A stretch of 64,000 nucleotides of DNA from Acidobacteriota bacterium (GTDB lineage: Bacteria > Acidobacteriota > Blastocatellia > RBC074), in NCBI GenBank assembly GCA_016710075.1, contig JADJLO010000003.1:206501-270500 (forward strand), written 5' to 3'. The notes beneath the pieces are model-generated. The model searched no databases. It had not been told where the DNA came from and saw nothing but the letters and a program-made list of their open reading frames with translations. This document shows positions 58,288 to 64,000 of this stretch, in pieces. Positions within the stretch are counted from its first letter, which is position 1. Every line of letters begins with the position of its first letter. A program made the position numbers and the translations under genes.

Positions 58288-59718
58288 CTATCCTTCGACA
58301 TGAAGTTCGTTAATGAGCCTGTGCAGGTATTGGCGACTGATCTTGAGTCTGTGAGCGGCTTCGGATCTGGAGCTGTTGCATTCACGCAGCGCCTGTCGGA
58401 CGAGCTGTTTTTTGAAGTTCTGGAGGGCGGTTTCAAAAGAGAGGTCGGGCGGCAGGATGCCGTTAATCAGTTCGAGTTGCGGAACCGCGGATTGCTGCGG
58501 AGCATTCTGAACGGTGTTGGCCTGTGAGAGGACCTTGTCCGGCAGAAGATTTTCATCGAGCACCGGCGAATTGCTGATGACGACGGCGCGTTCGATCACA
58601 TTTTCGAGTTCACGGATGTTGCCGGGCCATCGGTACTGGATCAGGCGATCGATGAAACGCGTTGTAAATGTTGCCGTCGGCTTCCCATGCTTGGCTGCGG
58701 CCTTGGCGGCGAAATGAGTTCCGAGTATCGGAGTATCGTCCGGACGCTCGCGCAGGGGAGGCAACTCAAGATTAACAATGTTCAATCTGTAGTATAGATC
58801 AGCCCGAAACTGGCCATTATCGACCATCTCTTCAAGATTGCGGTTGGTTGCGGCGATGATGCGGATATCAACGCTGATCAATTGCTTTCCACCGAGTCTC
58901 TCAAACTGCCTTTCCTGGAGGACTCTGAGCAGCTTGACCTGCATCGAGGGGGTGAGTTCGCCGATCTCATCGAGGAAAAGCGTGCCTCCGTCGGCCAGCT
59001 CAAACCGGCCCTGGCGGCGCGTGCTTGCTCCTGTGAAGGCCCCTTTCTCGTGCCCGAAAAGCTCGGATTCGACCAGACTTTCTGGCAGGGCTGCAATGTT
59101 GCAGGCGATAAACGGGCCATGAGCGCGTGGGCTGATATTATGGATGAAGCGCGCGAGCATCTCCTTACCGGTCCCTGATTCTCCCGTGATCAGAACCGTG
59201 GCGCTGGTTTCCGCCACGGCCCGCGCCTGATCGATGATCTTGTTCAGTATCGGGCTCGAACCCACAATGCCGCCGGTCAGATCTCCCTGAATGATCAGCT
59301 TGCGGAGATTCTCATTCGCCTTCAAGAGCTTGTAGTGCTGAACTGCGCGCTTGACTATGATCTCGACTTCATCAACTTTGAACGGTTTGTAAAACAGGTC
59401 ATAGGCGCCGCGCTGGACGACTTTCAGCGCCGTCTCTCGATCGTCATCGCCGGTGATGACGATTACCGGCAGCAGCGGATTGTCGCTGCGCACAGCTTCC
59501 AGAATCGCCAGTCCTTCGCTGATGTCCGATTCGGCAGGAGGCATTCTGAGGTCACACAAAACCGCATCGATCTGTTCGCTCTCCAGCTTCTTCAGAGCTT
59601 CCTGACGCGATGCGGCTTCGAGCACCCGATAGTTATCCTCGAGCGCCCAGAAAAGCTGCTTGCGTATCGCTTCGTGATCGTCGATCACCAGCACTGTTTG
59701 TTTCGGTTCTTCAGACAT
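58288..59718 (-). CDS. Sigma-54-dependent response regulator, PrsR-like
   Basis: 476 residues: a receiver (D13/D14, phospho-acceptor D56, K111), an AAA+ sigma-54 domain (Walker A GESGTGKE 179-186, GAFTGA 226-231 contacting sigma-54) and a Fis-type helix-turn-helix at the C terminus (RSEAAHRLKISRQYLHRLI). The receiver string KQLFWALEDNYRVLEA is characteristic of the PEP-CTERM-box regulator group PrsR. It would activate sigma-54 promoters after phosphorylation by the kinase encoded upstream (113-bp gap, with a heptamer array). Confidence 0.92.
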   Translation of the reverse strand: MSEEPKQTVLVIDDHEAIRKQLFWALEDNYRVLEAASRQEALKKLESEQIDAVLCDLRMPPAESDISEGLAILEAVRSDNPLLPVIVITGDDDRETALKVVQRGAYDLFYKPFKVDEVEIIVKRAVQHYKLLKANENLRKLIIQGDLTGGIVGSSPILNKIIDQARAVAETSATVLITGESGTGKEMLARFIHNISPRAHGPFIACNIAALPESLVESELFGHEKGAFTGASTRRQGRFELADGGTLFLDEIGELTPSMQVKLLRVLQERQFERLGGKQLISVDIRIIAATNRNLEEMVDNGQFRADLYYRLNIVNLELPPLRERPDDTPILGTHFAAKAAAKHGKPTATFTTRFIDRLIQYRWPGNIRELENVIERAVVISNSPVLDENLLPDKVLSQANTVQNAPQQSAVPQLELINGILPPDLSFETALQNFKKQLVRQALRECNSSRSEAAHRLKISRQYLHRLINELHVEG

Positions 59719-59725
59719 TTAAAAA

Positions 59726-59756
59726 GAGTTTAAAGTTTAAAGTGAAAAGTTTAAAG
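59726..59756. repeat. Heptamer-A array upstream of the PrsR-like gene
   Basis: Three to four units with a slip, directly upstream of the regulator's start codon in the kinase-regulator gap. Truncated repeat D (59798-59832) follows it. Confidence 0.75.
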
Positions 59757-59797
59757 GCGGTTTCGGAAAGCCTGCTTTTACTCCGATGCAGAAAAGG

Positions 59798-59832
59798 CCC
59801 TGTTAGTTAGAAGTTGTTAGCAGCGTTTTTCT
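59798..59832. repeat. Dispersed repeat D, truncated copy 3
   Basis: GGCCCTGTTAGTTAGAAGTT and the next bases match 20321-20355 closely. Its end overlaps the stop codon of the kinase gene. Confidence 0.7.
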
Positions 59833-61687
59833 AAACGGTTACGGCCTTCACCTCGCCGGAGTCTTCTCTGACATCTTCATGTTTGAGCGGGAGGACGATC
59901 TTGAATTCGGTTCCGACGTCGATCTTGCTGGCGACATCGATGCGGCCGCCATGCTGTTCGATGATATCACGACACGAATAAAGACCAAGCCCGATGCCTT
60001 TCTTCTTGGTGGTGGCGAAAGGATGGAAGAGTCTTTCTCTCATGAACTCTTCTGTCATGCCTTTGCCGGTATCCGCGATAGCGACTATAGCATGGCTGCC
60101 ATCCATCCACGTTCTGACGCGAAGCGTGCCGCCCTCGGGCATGGCCTCGAGTGCGTTGATCACCAGATTCTCGATGACGCGTTCGATCGCCTTGCCGTCG
60201 ACCACGGCGTAGAGCTCCGGCGTCAGTTGGGCAGAGACCTTGAACTTGTTGGTCGCCTGCGCGGCCGTGCGTTGAATCACGCGGTCGACCAGTGTCGTGA
60301 TGTTGGCATTGTCTCTGATGCGCTTTGTCGGCGTTCTCGGATCGGAAAGTTTGGTGACAAGGTTATTGAGATTGCTGACCGAATCAGAGAGAGTCTTCAT
60401 CGCATCTTCCTTGAAACCTTCTCGATCGAATTTGCGCTCCATATTCGAAACCAGCAGCGAGAGCGACAGAATCTGGTTCTTCAGATCGTGAGTGAGCACC
60501 GAAGAAAGCCGCGCGAATGATTCAAACTGCTTCTGCTCTCCCTCTTTGCGAATCATGTCCCTCAGCCGGGCGGCCATCCTGTTGAATGCCTCGGCGAGGA
60601 CCCTGGTCTCATCCTTGCTTTTGACGCTGATCTTGTAGCCAAGGTTGCCGGTGGCGATTGCCCTGGCGCCGCTGGTTACCCGGCGAATCGAATCCGTCGT
60701 GTTGCTGATCATGTAATAGAGCACCAGCATGGCAACCACTACCAGCAGAAAAGTCAGCAGCAGCAGCACGTAACCGTCGAATTCCAACTGGCTGATCGCA
60801 TCACTGTAATTTTCCAGAAGAAAGATCGACATCTGCGGGCCGGCTTCGCGAAACTGATGACGAATGAGATAGGGCTGCCAGTCGGTATCCCCGGCCTTTT
60901 CTTTTCTCAGTGACGTTAAGGGCTGCTCAAAATCGCGGTAGGCTTCAGTATAGGGTTTTGACAGTTTCGCCGGATCCGGACAGAAAATAACGGTTCCATC
61001 CGGGCTGAGGATGATGGTTTGGAGCCTGACCGTCCGATCCTGAACGGTTTTCGTCATCCCGGGCCCCGCAGCGTTTCGCAGCAGTGCCGCGGCATTAATC
61101 TTCAACACCAGCGCGCCGGTGACATTGCCCGAGTCGTCCCTCAGTGGCGCCGCGATCCTGACGTGCGATCCGCTGACACCCTGTTCTAGCTCCGAGGTGA
61201 AAACGGCGCCCTGCCGGGTGTCGGTCAGCAGATTGACGGGTCGCAGGCTGTCCTCGGCCGGAAATCCCCTATCCTGAATGTAGGGCTTCATGATCCCGTC
61301 GGCATCTGATTTGGGCTCTATCTTGAAAACCGGATTGCCCAGGCGGTTGACTCCGATTATCGCAGAGAATCCGTTCTGCTGGGACAAAAGGAAGGTCGAG
61401 AGGGCGATCCGAAGTTCACCGTCGGGTTGCGCCTGATTGTTCTGTGCAATCGCCCGTGAATATGCCCTGATTGCCGGCTTGCCTGTCAGATTCAACAATT
61501 CCGATTGATGGACCTGAAGCTCTGAGGTTATTTGATCGGATATGTCGTGCGTTCGCTCCGCCAGTCCCTGTCGAAGAACGGATTTTATGCTGCCGACAAC
61601 TGTCCCCTGCCATCGCGCCCAGACGAGGAACATCGGGATGACGATCGAGATGAAAAATATTAGTACAAGTTTTTCGCGAATCCGCAT
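59831..61687 (-). CDS. Membrane sensor histidine kinase, PrsK-like
   Basis: The ATG at 61687 is favoured because it starts the first membrane helix and avoids overlap with the upstream gene; the frame is open to 61831 (666 residues). Order: TM helix, periplasmic dCache-like sensor (about 250 residues), second TM helix, HAMP, then a dimerisation helix with LTHDLKNQILSLSLLVSNMERK. That HDLKN box is typical of PrsK, not the usual HELRTP. The ATPase domain follows with VIENLVINALEAMP, IADTGKGM and GIGLGLY. Partner of the PrsR-like regulator downstream. Confidence 0.9.
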   Translation of the reverse strand: MRIREKLVLIFFISIVIPMFLVWARWQGTVVGSIKSVLRQGLAERTHDISDQITSELQVHQSELLNLTGKPAIRAYSRAIAQNNQAQPDGELRIALSTFLLSQQNGFSAIIGVNRLGNPVFKIEPKSDADGIMKPYIQDRGFPAEDSLRPVNLLTDTRQGAVFTSELEQGVSGSHVRIAAPLRDDSGNVTGALVLKINAAALLRNAAGPGMTKTVQDRTVRLQTIILSPDGTVIFCPDPAKLSKPYTEAYRDFEQPLTSLRKEKAGDTDWQPYLIRHQFREAGPQMSIFLLENYSDAISQLEFDGYVLLLLTFLLVVVAMLVLYYMISNTTDSIRRVTSGARAIATGNLGYKISVKSKDETRVLAEAFNRMAARLRDMIRKEGEQKQFESFARLSSVLTHDLKNQILSLSLLVSNMERKFDREGFKEDAMKTLSDSVSNLNNLVTKLSDPRTPTKRIRDNANITTLVDRVIQRTAAQATNKFKVSAQLTPELYAVVDGKAIERVIENLVINALEAMPEGGTLRVRTWMDGSHAIVAIADTGKGMTEEFMRERLFHPFATTKKKGIGLGLYSCRDIIEQHGGRIDVASKIDVGTEFKIVLPLKHEDVREDSGEVKAVTV

Positions 61688-61748
61688 ATTGAATATTTGA
61701 ATAAGCCGCTCTGCGAAGCTGATAACATTAACATCAACATCAGAAATA

Positions 61749-62315
61749 TCAGAGGTTCTTGTCGGGCGTGCTGGCGGCAGCCGGTTTCTCCGCGTTTTCG
61801 GATTTGAAGGCTTTTTCTTCAAGCTGAACATTGAAAACCGCTTCTACTACTTTTCTCTCCTCCACCAAAGTCCCGTTGAGGAAGACCTGGGTTTCGTATG
61901 GGACCAGCGAGATCTCCTGTTCCGAAGCCTGCCTGACTTCACCATCCAGTATGGTCCAGAGATCCTTGCCGTCAAATCCGATCGAATACTTCATGTCCGG
62001 CATTTCCAACTGGATCATCGACAGATCGTCCTTCATCTTCTCCTTGCGGATGAACTTGATCGCGGATTTGCCTTCGCGCGTTCCGGTCGGCGAGAAGAAT
62101 TTTACCAGCGACCGGATTATTCCGTTTCGCTGGACTCCATAAAGCGCCAGACGGGAACCGTAGATGAGAATGGTTTTCTCGACGATCTCTTCGGCAGTTG
62201 GAGTTTTGTCGGCCTTCACCGGGCTCAGACTGGCGGCAAAACCGAAGACAACCGCCAGCAAGACGCCGATGGACAGGAGCTTTGATGATCTGCAGGGCAT
62301 TTTCTTAATAACCAT
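61749..62315 (-). CDS. LolA-like / outer-membrane lipoprotein-sorting-type protein
   Basis: The ATG at 62315 (GTG at 62327 is the alternative) gives about 188 residues. A signal peptide ends near VKADK. The rest resembles LolA/DUF4292-like convex beta-sheet proteins that bind lipids: LEMPDMKYSIGFDGKDLWTILDGE and a run of short strands. A C-terminal Ala/Pro/Lys tail follows. Periplasmic. It lies 61 bases upstream of the sensor kinase on the same strand and is probably co-transcribed with the two-component pair. Confidence 0.7.
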   Translation of the reverse strand: MVIKKMPCRSSKLLSIGVLLAVVFGFAASLSPVKADKTPTAEEIVEKTILIYGSRLALYGVQRNGIIRSLVKFFSPTGTREGKSAIKFIRKEKMKDDLSMIQLEMPDMKYSIGFDGKDLWTILDGEVRQASEQEISLVPYETQVFLNGTLVEERKVVEAVFNVQLEEKAFKSENAEKPAAASTPDKNL

Positions 62316-62516
62316 TTGAGTTGACACCTCTTACTACTATAACTACACTTTATTGTTTGATCAGGCGGAATAATAACTCACTGAGCAATGCTTCGCTACC
62401 CCCCGGGGAGATGAACCACCGATTCAGACGGAATGAAGGATGGTTGGATGTAAAGTTATTAAAAACAGTAATCAAAAAAAGAATTAATTAAATAAAAAAG
62501 AAGCGAGGAAAAAGAA

Positions 62517-63668
62517 ATGGAGAAAAAGATGAAAATAGGAATCCTGGTAGGGATGGAGAACACCTTTCCTCCGGCATTGATCGAAAAGATCAACGGCATG
62601 GATGCCGGCGTCACGGCCGAGTATGTCAAGGTCGGAGGAGTGAAGATCGAGGATGGGAATGAATACCGCTTGATATTCGACAGAATCTCGCATGAAATCC
62701 CGTTCTACAGGTCGTATTTGAAGCACGCCGTGCTCAATGGCACGATTGTGGTTAATAATCCCTTCTGGTGGTCGGCGGATGAGAAGTTTTTTGGATATTC
62801 GCTGGCGACGAAGCTGGGTGTCGCCGTGCCGAAGACAATTCTGCTGCCTCAAAGGAGCTACAAGCAGGGTGTGACCGATGAATCGCTGCGCAACCTTGAA
62901 TTCCCGCTCGACTGGGACGCCATAGTTGAGCACATCGGCCTTCCGGCGATACTCAAACCGCACGATGGCGGCGGATGGCGAGATGTTTACAAGGTTCACT
63001 CCCTTCATGAACTCTGGCAGTGCTACGATACCACCGGCACGCTGGCCATGACTTTACAGGAGTTCATCGATTTTACGCAGTATGTCCGCTGCTATTGCGT
63101 GGGCAAAAAGCATGTTCTGGTCATGCCTTACGATCCGCACAACCGGCGCTATGTTCCCCGCGAAGAGAGCCCGATCGATCCGGATATCGAAGCCCGCATC
63201 ATCCGCGATACGATCCTCATCAATGAGTCCCTCGGATACGATTTTAATACGGTGGAGTTTGCGATCAAGGATGGAGTGCCGTATGCCATAGACTTCACCA
63301 ACCCGGCTCCGGATGCGGACATCTGGTCGGTGACCGAGCCCTATTTCAACTGGGTGCTGGATGCGGTCTCCGAAATGCTGGTCGATTACGCTCTGAACTC
63401 CACTCCGTCCCTCCGTTACCATCGCTGGAACAAGTGGCTCAATATCGAAAATGGCCAGGATCTGCCCTCAACTGCCGGCGAGATCGCTCACGACATCGTG
63501 CTTGGAGTTGAACAGGTCGCTCACCGGGCTTCCGATGTCATTTCTGAGGTGATCGAATCGCTGACTGAGCCGATCAAACCCCGGCGTGCCCGCAAGACAG
63601 CCGGCGATGCCACCAAGAGCTCAAAATCGTCTCGAACTACAAAATCGACCAAACCCCCCAAGAAGTAG
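62517..63668 (+). CDS. ATP-grasp enzyme of unknown product
   Basis: 383 residues, with GAGGAAAAAG before the ATG. The ATP-grasp fold is shown by PAILKPHDGGGWRDVYKV (nucleotide-binding loop), TQYVRCYCVGKKHVLVMPYDP and the Mg-site motif YAIDFTNPAPDAD. A pre-ATP-grasp domain occupies the first 110 residues. The last 35 residues are a Lys/Ser/Thr tail. Ligates a carboxylate to an amine or thiol using ATP (family knowledge); partners unknown. A further gene starts 315 bases on. Confidence 0.85.
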   Translation: MEKKMKIGILVGMENTFPPALIEKINGMDAGVTAEYVKVGGVKIEDGNEYRLIFDRISHEIPFYRSYLKHAVLNGTIVVNNPFWWSADEKFFGYSLATKLGVAVPKTILLPQRSYKQGVTDESLRNLEFPLDWDAIVEHIGLPAILKPHDGGGWRDVYKVHSLHELWQCYDTTGTLAMTLQEFIDFTQYVRCYCVGKKHVLVMPYDPHNRRYVPREESPIDPDIEARIIRDTILINESLGYDFNTVEFAIKDGVPYAIDFTNPAPDADIWSVTEPYFNWVLDAVSEMLVDYALNSTPSLRYHRWNKWLNIENGQDLPSTAGEIAHDIVLGVEQVAHRASDVISEVIESLTEPIKPRRARKTAGDATKSSKSSRTTKSTKPPKK

Positions 63669-63983
63669 GAAGGAATAGAGAATGGAGAATGAAGAATGGT
63701 GAATGAAGAATGATGAATAGTGAATGAAAAATGATTCAAACCGGTTAAGCCACTGAGTCTTTTTGATCATTCAATCCAGAAATCAGCTTCAAACCATTCA
63801 CCATTCATCATTCTGCATTCTGCATTCTGCATTCTTCATTCACCATTCATCATTCATCATTCATCATTCTGCCTTCTCCATTCTGCATTCTTGCTTGCGT
63901 CATTCAAATAAAAGCTTTACCATCACGACGCCTTCATTTAAAGCTTTATTTTCTCATTAACAAATTCAGGGATCGGAGAAGTC
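63669..63983. other. Intergenic region dominated by heptamer-B repeats
   Basis: Apart from the repeat pair (63673-63892) it holds an AT-rich stretch (63900-63970) and a GGAGAAG ribosome-binding site before the ATG at 63984. Confidence 0.65.
63673..63892. repeat. Heptamer-B inverted array pair (GAATGRN / CATTCNN)
   Basis: Nine forward 7-nt units (63673-63735) and fourteen reverse units (63795-63892), each in exact 7-nt period without a slip, enclose a 59-nt spacer. The unit differs from heptamer A but the period and inverted layout are the same. Confidence 0.92.
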
Positions 63984-64000
63984 ATGCCATTCGATAATGA
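63984..64000 (+). CDS. Start of a further gene (cut by window edge)
   Basis: ATG CCA TTC GAT AAT follows a GGAGAAG site at a spacing of four bases. Only five codons are visible, so no product can be named. It may belong to the same unit as the ATP-grasp gene. Confidence 0.5.

Noticed and set aside
63673..63892. CRISPR array or phage attachment repeats
   Set aside because: Exact 7-nt tandem periodicity without spacers; no integrase or cas genes.

Overview
The window looks like chromosomal DNA of a free-living Gram-negative heterotroph, most likely an Acidobacteriota member (possibly Blastocatellia-like; inference). The reasons are family content rather than a marker gene: a giant Solibacter-type (TIGR03437-like) secreted Ig/beta-helix protein, an Oar-type TonB-dependent receptor with an N-terminal carboxypeptidase-regulatory domain, sortilin/BNR-repeat and YncE-plus-phosphoesterase secreted proteins, an M14 metallopeptidase, and a PrsK/PrsR-like two-component pair. 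GC is moderate to high in genes and clearly lower in the repeat-rich intergenic DNA. No rRNA, CRISPR array, prophage or transposase was found.

Layout. 1-9.9 kb: a cut-off membrane-anchored protein, then secreted enzymes (M14 peptidase, DUF3089 hydrolase, sortilin-like propeller protein) and a receiver/ATPase regulator. 10.2-20.3 kb: tRNA-Arg, PanE-like reductase, SelA, CysQ-like phosphatase, then a plus-strand run of small housekeeping and stress-type genes (cyclase, DinB, alkyltransferase-like protein, YbjQ, two YceI, aldehyde dehydrogenase remnant, hydrolase). 20.6-29.6 kb, minus strand: YncE/phosphoesterase, a MacAB-like export operon, glycerol kinase. 29.6-41.2 kb: Kef-type antiporter, class I aldolase, GNAT, a wax-ester/triacylglycerol synthase with a lipase-like neighbour, an Omp85-type barrel with an unknown all-beta partner, and a SulP transporter. 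41.5-51.1 kb: the giant adhesin-like protein, tRNA-Lys, a Flp pilin, FolD, CoaE and an aldo/keto reductase. 51.1-64 kb: amino-acid permease abutting a TonB receptor, a conserved hypothetical, an MFS transporter, the PrsR/PrsK-like pair with a LolA-like gene, and an ATP-grasp enzyme starting a further operon.

Two things dominate the hunt. First, the intergenic DNA is full of short-period fold-back repeats: arrays of 7-nt units (AAAGTYY; GAATGRN) and 9-nt units (CGAAANARA), usually paired as inverted arrays around a spacer. There are also three copies of a roughly 0.25 kb palindromic element, one of which has its core inverted relative to its flank while its stems change in a compensatory way. 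Second, at least ten single-base indels break otherwise well conserved genes, including the essential coaE. This points to residual homopolymer sequencing error rather than decay, so the broken genes should be read as single genes. The aldehyde dehydrogenase is different: it lacks an internal segment of about 30 residues.
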